From NCBI RefSeq assembly GCF_049896245.1, contig NZ_JAFCTX010000016.1, positions 1 through 64,000 of the forward strand: 64,000 nt of DNA, in the 5' to 3' direction. The DNA comes from Cypionkella sp049896245 (GTDB lineage Bacteria; Pseudomonadota; Alphaproteobacteria; Rhodobacterales; Rhodobacteraceae). The notes below the pieces were generated by a model. That model searched no databases and was not told where the DNA came from. It saw only the letters and a program-made list of their open reading frames with translations. Of the stretch, positions 1 through 7,476 are shown piece by piece; position 1 is the first letter of the stretch; every line of letters begins with the position of its first letter. Both the position numbers and the translations under genes were made by a program.

Positions 1-496
1 CCGCCACCCATAACTCAGCATAGCGATCAAAACTGATCCGGGTCGCCTCTAAAGCCGCAGACGCGAGGTTCTGCGCCGCGTCAACATGTAGGCCGACCGG
101 ACTAAAAGGGATAAGCCTTAGTCGGTCATATTCGGCGTCGATCTCGGCCTTGCTTGGAAACCGTTCGCGGTTGGCGTCGTCTGCCTCCAGGGCCGCCGAA
201 TAGCGCTGCCAGACAGCGCGCCCGAAGTCTGCAGTCGCTATTGGGGTGCGTGGCGAAGCGACCTTGAGTAGTTTGGGATTCGCGCTGCTTTCTCGTTGTT
301 TCGCTGCTGCGACTTCAAGCTGCAACCGAGCGACCGCTGCAGAATGCAAGCGCAACGCTAGGCGCCGATCACCACCGAGTGGCTCTATAAGTTCGCTGCG
401 TGGATTGTCAAGGAACGGTCGCAGGTTCACTGGAACCGCAATGCGTGCCCAGAACCTACCATCTTTTTCTTTCCAATAGCGGAGTTTCCCAGCCAT
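1..496 (-). CDS. Phage-type tyrosine recombinase/integrase, N-terminal part (runs off the left edge)
   Basis: The reading frame is open from an ATG at 494-496 to the window edge, giving 165 residues without a stop. It begins MAGKLRYWKEKDGRFWARIA and continues with a VPVNLRPFL segment and a GGDRRLALRLHSAAVARLQ stretch. This is the layout of the N-terminal arm-binding/SAM-like region of Rhodobacterales site-specific integrases. The catalytic R...HxxR...Y part lies outside the window, so activity cannot be judged. The start lies 91 bp from the 3' end of tRNA-Ile(CAU) and the gene reads away from it, the usual geometry of an integrase beside its tRNA attachment site. Codon use is less G/C-biased than in the core genes to the right, which fits transfer. 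Confidence 0.8.
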   Translation of the reverse strand, partial: MAGKLRYWKEKDGRFWARIAVPVNLRPFLDNPRSELIEPLGGDRRLALRLHSAAVARLQLEVAAAKQRESSANPKLLKVASPRTPIATADFGRAVWQRYSAALEADDANRERFPSKAEIDAEYDRLRLIPFSPVGLHVDAAQNLASAALEATRISFDRYAELWVA

Positions 497-587
497 CGTT
501 CACCCTGATTCTGGCACAAGCTTTGGCACCAAAAACGGCACAACTAACCGTAAAGCAAGAGTATTCTTTAAGATCAGTGAGTTGGAA

Positions 588-663
588 TGGTAGGTCCGGA
601 GGGACTCGAACCCCCAACCAAGGCGTTATGAGCGCCCTGCTCTAACCATTGAGCTACAGACCC
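588..663 (-). tRNA. tRNA-Ile2 (CAU anticodon)
   Basis: A 76-nt cloverleaf on the minus strand with an encoded CCA (588-590). The anticodon loop reads CTCATAA. The D arm (GTAGCTCAATGGTTAGAGCA), the anticodon stem with flanking CTTGG, and a TTCGAGT T-loop resemble E. coli ileX rather than elongator or initiator tRNA-Met. In this family the CAU wobble C is converted to lysidine by TilS, so the tRNA reads AUA as isoleucine. The acceptor stem pairs GGGTCTG with CGGACCT, with a G-U pair at its end. Its 3' end faces the integrase and is the probable attachment site. Confidence 0.93.
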
Positions 664-806
664 ATTCTGCCTTTGCCTAGCATATGCGGGGGCGGGGTCA
701 AGCGGTGGGGCGACAAAACCGTGTCGGAGTGCGGCGCTTGCGTTGCGCAGTGGCGCGGGATGGCTTATGCGGGCGGCAACTGCCTTTCAGCTTGGGGAAT
801 CTGCGC

Positions 807-1853
807 ATGAGTACCGGACACAATGGCCTGACCTATGCCGATGCGGGCGTGGATATTGATGCGGGCAATGCTTTGGTTGAGCGTATCAAGCCAGCGGCGA
901 AGCGCACGCAAAGGTCTGGCGTTATGTCGGGTCTGGGCGGGTTTGGGGCGCTGTTTGACCTGAAGGCGGCGGGCTATCGGGACCCGATTTTGGTCGCGGC
1001 TACGGATGGTGTGGGCACCAAGCTGCGGATTGCGATTGATACCGGCCGCGTTGACACCATCGGTGTCGATCTGGTGGCGATGTGCGTCAATGATCTGGTC
1101 TGTCAGGGTGCCGAGCCGTTGTTGTTTCTGGATTATTTCGCAACTGGTAAGCTGGATGTTGAGGAAGCGACGCGGATCATCACTGGGATTGCGGCGGGGT
1201 GCGAGGCTTCGGGCTGTGCTTTGATTGGTGGCGAGACGGCCGAGATGCCGGGGATGTATCACAAGGGTGATTTCGATCTGGCCGGGTTTGCCGTGGGTGC
1301 TATGGAGCGCGGGGCGGATTTGCCTTCGGGTGTGGTTGAAGGGGATGTGCTGTTGGGGCTTGCGTCTAGTGGCGTGCATTCCAACGGGTATTCCTTTGTG
1401 CGCAAGGTGGTGGAACTGTCGGGGTTGGGCTGGGATGCGGATTGTCCGTTCTCGGACGGAACCTTGGGCGAGGCACTGCTGGCACCGACGCGGCTTTATG
1501 TGAAACAGGCTTTGGCTGCGGTACGGGCCGGGGGCGTGCATGCTTTGGCGCATATCACTGGCGGTGGGTTGACCGAAAATCCGCCGCGGGTGATCCCTGA
1601 GGGCTTGGCTTGCGAGATTGATCTGTCGGCTTGGGAATTGCCGGGGGTGTTCCGGTGGTTGGCGACAACCGCCAATATGAGCCAGCCGGAGCTGCTGAAA
1701 ACCTTCAACTGCGGCATCGGCATGATCGCGGTTGTGGCGGCGGATCGGGCGGAAGCTTTGACCGCGTTGCTGCGGGCTGAGGGCGAGACTGTGGTGGCTT
1801 TGGGCCGCGTCGTGGCGGGCGAGGGTGTGATCTACACGGGTCGTTTGCTGTGA
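807..1853 (+). CDS. purM: Phosphoribosylformylglycinamidine cyclo-ligase (AIR synthetase)
   Basis: Catalyses ATP-dependent ring closure of FGAM to aminoimidazole ribonucleotide, step 5 of purine synthesis. The 348-residue product has the usual PurM length. It shows the family blocks VAATDGVGTKL (about residues 63-73), DLVAMCVNDLVCQGAEPLL, LIGGETAEMPG and the C-terminal HITGGGLTENPPRVIP. ATG 807 is chosen because it gives the normal N-terminus (MSTGHNGLTYADAGVDIDAG); the frame is open further upstream but that sequence is not PurM-like. It is coupled to purN by a 4-base GTGA overlap. Confidence 0.97.
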   Translation: MSTGHNGLTYADAGVDIDAGNALVERIKPAAKRTQRSGVMSGLGGFGALFDLKAAGYRDPILVAATDGVGTKLRIAIDTGRVDTIGVDLVAMCVNDLVCQGAEPLLFLDYFATGKLDVEEATRIITGIAAGCEASGCALIGGETAEMPGMYHKGDFDLAGFAVGAMERGADLPSGVVEGDVLLGLASSGVHSNGYSFVRKVVELSGLGWDADCPFSDGTLGEALLAPTRLYVKQALAAVRAGGVHALAHITGGGLTENPPRVIPEGLACEIDLSAWELPGVFRWLATTANMSQPELLKTFNCGIGMIAVVAADRAEALTALLRAEGETVVALGRVVAGEGVIYTGRLL

Positions 1854-2437
1854 AACGGGTGGCCGTCCTGATTTCGGGCGGCGGCTCTAACATGCTGGCA
1901 TTGCTGCGCGATATGGTTGGAGATCATCCGGCGCGGGCGGTGTTCGTGGGCTCGAACGATCCAAGTGCTGCGGGTCTGATGCGGGCGGCGGAGATGGGCG
2001 TGGCGGTGGCGGCGGTGGATCATCGCGCCTATGGGCGGGATCGGGCGGCGTTTGAGGCGGCTTTATTGGAGCCGATTTTGGCCTCGGAGCCTGACATTCT
2101 GTGTTTGGCGGGGTTTATGCGGGTGCTGACGCCCGCGTTTGTGCGCCGCTTTGAGGGGCGGATGTTGAACATTCATCCCTCCTTGTTGCCGAAGTATCCG
2201 GGGCTGAACACCCATGCGCGGGCTTTGGCTGCGGGGGACGTGGAGGCTGGCTGCAGCGTGCATGAGGTGACCGCGGAACTTGATGGCGGGCCAATTTTGG
2301 GGCAGATGCGGGTTCCAGTTTTGCCGGGGGATCGCGAGGCGGACTTATCGTCGCGGGTGTTGGTGCAGGAGCATCGGTTGTATCCTGCGGTGTTGCGGCG
2401 GTTCGCTTCTGGGGACCGTCGCAGGTTGGACCTGTAA
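1850..2437 (+). CDS. purN: Phosphoribosylglycinamide formyltransferase
   Basis: Transfers the formyl group of 10-formyl-THF to GAR in purine synthesis. The 195-residue protein has the N-terminal phosphate-binding loop VAVLISGGGSNM. It also has the catalytic Asn-His-Asp set: NIHPSLLPKYPGLNTHARAL supplies Asn and His, and VTAELDGGPILGQ supplies Asp. The start codon is GTG at 1850, overlapping the purM stop, so the two genes are translationally coupled. A hairpin and a dispersed repeat element follow the stop. Confidence 0.96.
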   Translation: MKRVAVLISGGGSNMLALLRDMVGDHPARAVFVGSNDPSAAGLMRAAEMGVAVAAVDHRAYGRDRAAFEAALLEPILASEPDILCLAGFMRVLTPAFVRRFEGRMLNIHPSLLPKYPGLNTHARALAAGDVEAGCSVHEVTAELDGGPILGQMRVPVLPGDREADLSSRVLVQEHRLYPAVLRRFASGDRRRLDL

Positions 2438-2444
2438 CCGGGTG

Positions 2445-2574
2445 CCTTCTCGGGTGGCATCGAGCCACCACTCGAAGGCTTTGGCGCGGGTTGTGGGGCT
2501 TGGCTGTATTCTGTCACGGGGTGCGGGCTGAGGCGTGGTATGCCTCCGGCGGGAGTATTTCAAAAAGAGCAAAT
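2445..2574 (+). repeat. Composite intergenic element copy 1 (hairpin plus CTCCGGCGGGAGTATTT)
   Basis: Seven bases after the purN stop a near-perfect inverted repeat runs from 2445 to 2478 (CCTTCTCGGGTGGC / GCCACCACTCGAAGG, with an ATCGA core). It is followed at 2541-2574 by TGCCTCCGGCGGGAGTATTT and then CAAAAAGAGCAAAT. The hairpin core GGTGGCATCGAGCCACC matches the GGGGGCATCGAGCCCCC core of the copy behind the VOC gene. The position suggests a transcription-end or mRNA-stabilising role, by inference. The rest of the 313-bp gap to rnd (2575-2750) shows no gene. Confidence 0.7.
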
Positions 2575-2750
2575 GCTGAAGGTTTGAGCGGTGGTTGGTG
2601 GATTGAGCGGCGCTGTTGCGCGCTGTGACCTTGCAGCCGCCTGGCTTTTGTATTTTGGCGCAGGGGAGGTGCTTGGGCTTTTCTTCATGAGCGATGCTGC
2701 CTATAGCGGAAGGGCGGGATACCCCCGTATGCCCTTTGCGAAAGACGCCC

Positions 2751-3908
2751 ATGCGCACGATTACAACCACAGAAGACCTGGCCGCTTTTTGTGCAGCCGC
2801 GAAGTCAAAGCCCTTTGTCACCATTGATACCGAGTTTCTGCGCGAGCGGACCTATTGGTCAAAGCTGTGCCTGATCCAGATGGCTTTGCCGGGCAAAGAT
2901 GGCGATGCGGTGTTGATTGACCCGATTGAGGGTTCTGCGATGTCGATGGAGCCTTTGTATGACCTGTTTCGCCATGAGGCGACGGTCAAGGTGTTCCATG
3001 CTGCACGGCAGGATCTGGAGATTTTCTTTGTTGAGGGCAATGTGTTTCCGAAGCCTTTGTTTGACACCCAGGTTGCGGCGATGGTGTGCGGCTTTGGTGA
3101 GCAAGTTGGTTATGAGACTTTGGTGAAGAAGATCGCCAAAGAGAATCTCGACAAGACCTCGCGGTTTACCGATTGGTCGCGCAGGCCGCTGACCGCGGCG
3201 CAGAGCGAATATGCTTTGGCGGATGTGACGCATTTGCGGGTGATTTATGAGTTTTTGGCGGCGCAACTGGCGAAGAATGGGCGGCAGGCTTGGGTGGAGG
3301 AGGAGTTGTCGGTGCTGACCGACCCCGCCACTTATACCGTGCATCCCGAGGAGGCTTGGTTGCGGGTGAAGACGCGCACCACCTCGGGGCGGTTTCTGGG
3401 TGTGGTCAAGCAGTTGGCGCGGTTTCGCGAGGAATATGCCCAAGGCAACAATGTGCCGCGCAGCCGGGTGATGAAGGACGACGCGTTGTTGGAACTGGCC
3501 TCGACCCGGCCTACCAATGTTGAGGAATTGGGGCGATCAAGGTTGCTGTTGCGCGAGGGGCGCAAGGCTGAGATTGCCGAGGGGATACTGGCTGCGATCA
3601 AGGCGGGGATGGAGATGCGGCAGGAAGATTTGCCGAAGCCGGATCTGTCGAAGGATCAGATGCAGGTCAATCCGGCTTTGGCGGATTTGCTGCGGGTGTT
3701 GTTGAAGGCGAAATCGGAGAGTTTGGGGGTGGCGCCGAAGCTGATCGCCTCGGCCTCGGATCTGGATGCGATTGCTGCCGGAGAGCGCAATCTGGAAACG
3801 CTGAAAGGCTGGCGTGCAGAGGCGTTTGGCGATGATGCGATGCGGCTGTGCCGGGGTGAGATTGCGCTGTCGGCCAAGGGCAATGATGTGCGGGTGGTGC
3901 GGATTTAG
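2751..3908 (+). CDS. rnd: Ribonuclease D
   Basis: A 3'-5' exoribonuclease for tRNA and stable-RNA 3' ends. The 385-residue protein has a DEDDy exonuclease domain. Exo I is TIDTEFLRERTYW (Asp, Glu), Exo II is VFHAARQDLEIF (Asp) and Exo III is YALADVTHLRVIYEF (Tyr-x3-Asp). An HRDC-type C-terminal half follows. The start at 2751 (MRTITTTEDL) is preferred over an in-frame ATG 57 bases upstream because family N-termini begin at this point. A strong terminator follows the stop. Confidence 0.95.
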   Translation: MRTITTTEDLAAFCAAAKSKPFVTIDTEFLRERTYWSKLCLIQMALPGKDGDAVLIDPIEGSAMSMEPLYDLFRHEATVKVFHAARQDLEIFFVEGNVFPKPLFDTQVAAMVCGFGEQVGYETLVKKIAKENLDKTSRFTDWSRRPLTAAQSEYALADVTHLRVIYEFLAAQLAKNGRQAWVEEELSVLTDPATYTVHPEEAWLRVKTRTTSGRFLGVVKQLARFREEYAQGNNVPRSRVMKDDALLELASTRPTNVEELGRSRLLLREGRKAEIAEGILAAIKAGMEMRQEDLPKPDLSKDQMQVNPALADLLRVLLKAKSESLGVAPKLIASASDLDAIAAGERNLETLKGWRAEAFGDDAMRLCRGEIALSAKGNDVRVVRI

Positions 3909-3960
3909 CGGCTGACGGCGGTTAGTGGCTTTCCCCGCTGGGAGTGCCTTGCGCGTTTTG

Positions 3961-4000
3961 GGCAAGGGGCCACCATATCCTGTGGCCCGTTGCCTTTTTT
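3961..4000 (+). terminator. Rho-independent terminator of rnd
   Basis: GGCAAGGGGCCAC (3961-3973) pairs with GTGGCCCGTTGCC (3982-3994), with one mismatch and an 8-nt loop. Six T residues (3995-4000) follow. It lies 52 bases after the rnd stop and directly before the convergent lipoprotein stop codon. Confidence 0.85.
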
Positions 4001-4006
4001 ATGCGC

Positions 4007-4456
4007 TTAGCGGCTGCTGGCGCGGGCGTTGCTGGCACCTTGCACGACAATCTGGTTGATCTGTTGCAGTTTGATCTCGGACAGGTTGTAGGCGACGGTG
4101 ATTTCGCGCGATTGCTGGTTGACCACGGCGGCGGCCCCTGCGGGCGCGAAGACGTGGAATTCCAGCACCAGCGTGCCCTTTTCATCCAGCGGCTGCGGGA
4201 TCAATTCCGCGCTCCAATAGCCTTGCGTCGGTGGCAGGCCGGTGGCGCGGATGATCGCACCGCCGGGGTAGGGCTCGATCTTCATCGACAGCACGTCGGC
4301 CACCAGCGGGCGCGGATCGGCGGGGGTCTCGGTGCTGACCACTTCAACCGGGGCCGAGCGTTTGAACCATTTGAACGGGTTCAACCGGCTGGAAAAGCCA
4401 CCGCAGGCGGTCATGGCGGTGAGGGCAAGAATGGCGATGGGCAGGCGAAAGCGCAT
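4007..4456 (-). CDS. Putative lipoprotein of unknown function
   Basis: The 149-residue product starts with a short basic region and hydrophobic core (MRFRLPIAILALTAM) ending in a lipobox TAC, so it is probably a lipoprotein with the acylated Cys near residue 18. The mature part is mostly polar with beta-prone stretches (PYPGGAIIRATGLPP, GTLVLEFHVFAP). I do not recognise a named family. The start at 4456 is chosen to give the signal peptide; the upstream extension is not plausible. It converges with rnd. Confidence 0.75.
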   Translation of the reverse strand: MRFRLPIAILALTAMTACGGFSSRLNPFKWFKRSAPVEVVSTETPADPRPLVADVLSMKIEPYPGGAIIRATGLPPTQGYWSAELIPQPLDEKGTLVLEFHVFAPAGAAAVVNQQSREITVAYNLSEIKLQQINQIVVQGASNARASSR

Positions 4457-4562
4457 ATGGGCATCCCTTTGGCGTTGCATGATCGGTAGCCGATTGAGGC
4501 CGGTTTGAAAAGCCCGCTTGGGCTGGACGTTTGGGCCTGCGCGCACTACCTCGGAGGCAGAG

Positions 4563-4988
4563 ATGGAGACAGTGATGGCCACGCCAGCCTTTGAAGATAT
4601 TGCCGAGACGTTTGAGTTCCTCGATGACTGGGAGGAGCGTTACCGGCATGTGATTGATCTTGGCCGCGCGATGCCGCCGCTGGAGGACAGCTTCAAGGTG
4701 CCTGCACTGAAGGTCGAGGGCTGTGCGTCGCAGGTTTGGCTGCGCCCGATGGTGGCGGATGGGCGGTTCGCGTTTCAGGGCGAGTCGGATGCGATGATCG
4801 TGCGAGGGCTGATCGCGGTGCTGCACGCGCTTTATGCAGGGCTGCCGGTGGCCGAGGTGGCGCGGGTCGATGCGCATGCCGAAATGGGGCGGTTGGGGTT
4901 GAACGAGCATCTGTCGGCGCAACGATCGAACGGGGTGCGCGCTATGGTGGAGCGTATCCGCAAGGTGGCGGCAGAGGCTGCGGCTTGA
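4563..4988 (+). CDS. sufE: Cysteine desulfuration protein SufE
   Basis: SufE accepts persulfide sulfur from the desulfurase SufS and passes it to the Fe-S assembly scaffold. The 141-residue protein carries the acceptor cysteine in VEGCASQVWL (Cys54 with this start). ATG 4563 is chosen because GGAGG lies five bases upstream (4553-4557); ATG 4575 is an alternative. It stands alone here, away from a suf operon. Confidence 0.93.
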   Translation: METVMATPAFEDIAETFEFLDDWEERYRHVIDLGRAMPPLEDSFKVPALKVEGCASQVWLRPMVADGRFAFQGESDAMIVRGLIAVLHALYAGLPVAEVARVDAHAEMGRLGLNEHLSAQRSNGVRAMVERIRKVAAEAAA

Positions 4989-5111
4989 GCGGTTTGCGGC
5001 TGCGGGGATTGCGTCTGATGGTTTTCCCAGCGGGGAATGACTTGTGGTTTTCAGAGATTGCTGTTGGTTTTTCCACAAGATGTAGCGGTAAAATCGCGGT
5101 GACATGATTTT

Positions 5112-5127
5112 TTAACGATATGTTAAC
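5112..5127 (+). promoter_or_regulatory. Candidate CtrA-type site TTAA-N7-TTAAC
   Basis: TTAACGATATGTTAAC matches the full CtrA consensus TTAA-N7-TTAAC known from alphaproteobacteria. It lies between two convergent genes (sufE ends at 4988, the DUF427 gene ends at 5192), where no protein start is visible, so its target is unclear. It could be chance or could drive an unseen small RNA. Confidence 0.35.
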
Positions 5128-5191
5128 GGAAGTCCACCTTGCCGTCAGAGCGCATTTGGCTGTGCTTGATCGCCATCGGTACGGCAATTTG

Positions 5192-5524
5192 TCAGCTGAG
5201 GGTTACTTTGTTGGGATAAAACGCCAAATGTCCCGCAATGGCTTCGATGCCTGGGATCGGAGATTCGTAGGACCAGACGGCGTTTTCCAGCAGGCCCTCG
5301 GCGGTTTTGATCGAGTAATAGCTGCACGGGCCTTTGTGCGGACAGGTGGTTTGACGGGTGGTTTTTTCCAGCAGGCTCATGTCGATATCGGCGCGCGGGA
5401 TATACAGCACGGGCGGGTAGCTGCCTTCGTTCAATTCCAGCGCGTTGTGGGTTTCGCCCAGATGGGTGCCGCCCGCTGTGATGGTCAGCGGACGTTCTTG
5501 CGGGGTTATGCTGATGTAAGCCAT
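5192..5524 (-). CDS. DUF427 domain protein
   Basis: The 110-residue protein matches the DUF427 pattern: YIPRADIDMSLLEKTTRQTT, then CPHKGPCSYYSI and a C-terminal GHLAFYPNKV. The biochemical role of the family is not established to my knowledge. The start at 5524 (MAYISITPQERPL) gives the standard domain length; an upstream in-frame extension would run into the aminopeptidase gene. It is downstream of, and codirectional with, the aminopeptidase P gene. Confidence 0.85.
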   Translation of the reverse strand: MAYISITPQERPLTITAGGTHLGETHNALELNEGSYPPVLYIPRADIDMSLLEKTTRQTTCPHKGPCSYYSIKTAEGLLENAVWSYESPIPGIEAIAGHLAFYPNKVTLS

Positions 5525-5583
5525 GCGCGCCTTCTGCGGTTGGTAGCCTGCGGTTGGTAAAAGGGTAGTGCGGTTTGCGGGCT

Positions 5584-7389
5584 TTACAATGGGGCGCAGG
5601 CGGCTTGGCACCATGCGAGTGCTTCGGCAGACAGGCGGGGCATCAGTTTTTCCAAGGTTGCGGCGTGGTAGGCGTTGAGCCAATCGCGATCACCCGGTGA
5701 AAGTTGGGCGGTGACGATCAAGCGGCGGTCGAAGGGCACGAAGGTGAGGGTTTCAAAGCTGAGTTGGCTGCGTTCATCGTCACCGCCCGGCAGGTTCGGG
5801 GCAGGTTGCACCACAATCAGGTTTTCCAGCCGGATGCCAAATTCGCCTTCGCGGTAATAGCCCGGCTCGTTCGACAGGATCATGCCGGGTTCTAGCGGCA
5901 CTTCCGAGATGCGGCTTAAGCGCTGCGGGCCTTCGTGGACCGACAGGAAGGCCCCTACGCCGTGACCGGTGCCGTGGTTGAAATCCTGGCCAGCAAGCCA
6001 AAGGGCATAGCGCGCGAGGGGGTCGAGGTCGCGACCCGTGTAGCCTGCGGGCCAGCGGGCGCGGCTGATTGCGATGGTGCCTTGCAGGACTCGGGTGAAG
6101 CAGGCGCGGGCGTAATCGCCGGGATCGCCCACCGCAATGGTGCGGGTGATGTCGGTGGTTCCATCAAGATATTGTGCGCCAGAGTCTACCAGCAACAACT
6201 CGTTGCGGCCAATCGCGCGGTTTGAATCTTCGGTGACGCGGTAGTGCATGATCGCGCCATTCGGCCCCGATCCGCAGATGGTGTCGAAAGAGATGTCATG
6301 CAGCACATTGGTGGCGCGGCGGAAACCTTCCAAAGCGCGCACCACGTCGATCTCGGACAGGCCGCCCTTCGGGGTCTGTTGATCGAGCCAGCAGAGGAAT
6401 TCGACCACAGCCGCGCCATCGCGCAGATGGGCTTCGCGCATGCCTTCAATCTCGGCGGCGGTTTTTTTGGCTTTCGGCAGGCGGCAGGGGTCGTCGCCCC
6501 AAGCGACCGCAATGGCAGCTTCGGTCAGTTCGGTGGACACCGCCAAGGGGGCGGTGGCGCGATCAACCCGGACCGCACCTTGCAGCGTGCGCAGGGCGGG
6601 CACGAAAGCGGAGATCGGGCGCAGCAGCACATCATTGCCTAAGTGCGCGCGGGTGGCGTCGTCGAATTTCTCGGCATCGGCGAACAGGGTGACATGGGCA
6701 TTGGCGTGCAGGATGGCAAAGCCGTGCAGGATCGGGTTGCGTGGTACATCGGCTCCGCGGATGTTCAGGAGCCAGCAAAGAGAGTCGGGCAGGGTGATGA
6801 CCGCAGCGGATTGGCCCTCGGCTTGAAGGGCTTCGGCCAAGCGGGCGCGTTTCTGCGCGCTGGACTCCCCCGCAAGGCTGTCGGGATGCGCGAAGGCGTG
6901 GCCGACGGGGGCTGCGGGTTGGTCGGACCAAATCCTGTCGATCTGATTGGCGCAGGCTTGCAGGATGACGCCGGTGCTGTCCAGGGCGGCCTCTAGCTTG
7001 GCTAGTTCATCGGCGGTGTGTAGCCAGAAATCAAAGCCGACAACGCCCTCGGTGATATGGTCTTTCAGCCAAGCGCCCGCGCTGACTTCGGGCCAAGGCA
7101 CCGGGGTGAAGTGGGCCAGATCGACCTGACCTTTGACCTGCGTGCGATAGCGCCCGTCGATGAACACGCCCGCGATATTAGGCAGCACGATGCAGAAGCC
7201 TGCCGATCCGGTGAAGCCCGTCAGCCATTGCAGCCGTTCATCGCGGGCGGCGACATATTCGCCCTGATGCACATCCGCGCGGGGGATCAGGAAGCCGGAG
7301 AGGCCTTCGGCGGCGAGGGTCTGGCGCAGGGCGGCAAGGCGGGCCGGGCCTTGGGCAGCGGAGGCTTGCGTGTCGAAGGTTTGGAACAT
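5584..7389 (-). CDS. Aminopeptidase P family (Xaa-Pro aminopeptidase, M24)
   Basis: A cytosolic metallopeptidase that removes N-terminal residues preceding proline. The 601-residue protein has the three-domain layout of long aminopeptidase P forms: two creatinase-like N-terminal domains and a pita-bread M24 domain. Metal ligands are visible in VDSGAQYLDGTTDITRT (two Asp), HGTGHGVGAFLSVHEG (His), LSNEPGYY (Glu) and GIRLENLIVV (Glu). The second of two nearby ATGs (7389) is chosen because GAGG is then six bases upstream; the first directly abuts that sequence. Confidence 0.92.
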   Translation of the reverse strand: MFQTFDTQASAAQGPARLAALRQTLAAEGLSGFLIPRADVHQGEYVAARDERLQWLTGFTGSAGFCIVLPNIAGVFIDGRYRTQVKGQVDLAHFTPVPWPEVSAGAWLKDHITEGVVGFDFWLHTADELAKLEAALDSTGVILQACANQIDRIWSDQPAAPVGHAFAHPDSLAGESSAQKRARLAEALQAEGQSAAVITLPDSLCWLLNIRGADVPRNPILHGFAILHANAHVTLFADAEKFDDATRAHLGNDVLLRPISAFVPALRTLQGAVRVDRATAPLAVSTELTEAAIAVAWGDDPCRLPKAKKTAAEIEGMREAHLRDGAAVVEFLCWLDQQTPKGGLSEIDVVRALEGFRRATNVLHDISFDTICGSGPNGAIMHYRVTEDSNRAIGRNELLLVDSGAQYLDGTTDITRTIAVGDPGDYARACFTRVLQGTIAISRARWPAGYTGRDLDPLARYALWLAGQDFNHGTGHGVGAFLSVHEGPQRLSRISEVPLEPGMILSNEPGYYREGEFGIRLENLIVVQPAPNLPGGDDERSQLSFETLTFVPFDRRLIVTAQLSPGDRDWLNAYHAATLEKLMPRLSAEALAWCQAACAPL

Positions 7390-7398
7390 GGTCATCCT

Positions 7399-7475
7399 CT
7401 GTGCTCAAATATCCTCGGGTTGGTCAGTTTGGCCTTGGGCCAATCTGACCTGCGCGAAGAGAGGGGGCGAGCCCC
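7399..7475 (-). repeat. Composite intergenic element copy 2, behind cobT
   Basis: Read on the minus strand directly after the cobT stop there is a hairpin GGGGCTCGCCCC (7464-7475). Then comes a stem GGTCAGTTTGGCC / GGCCAATCTGACC with a single T-T mismatch (7422-7450), then CCCGAGGATATTTGAGCAC (7402-7420). The block fills most of the 87-bp gap between cobT and the aminopeptidase P gene and ends just before the latter's ribosome-binding site. Confidence 0.65.
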
Positions 7476-7476
7476 T

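Noticed and set aside
588..663. Reading the CAU tRNA as tRNA-Met
   Set aside because: The D arm, CTTGG following the anticodon stem and overall likeness to E. coli ileX favour tRNA-Ile2; initiator features are absent.
765..1553. 262-residue minus-strand ORF over purM
   Set aside because: purM is unambiguous on the plus strand and this translation matches no family pattern.
5120..5560. 146-residue plus-strand ORF downstream of the TTAA-N7-TTAAC motif
   Set aside because: It is antisense to the DUF427 gene, has no ribosome-binding site and no family resemblance.
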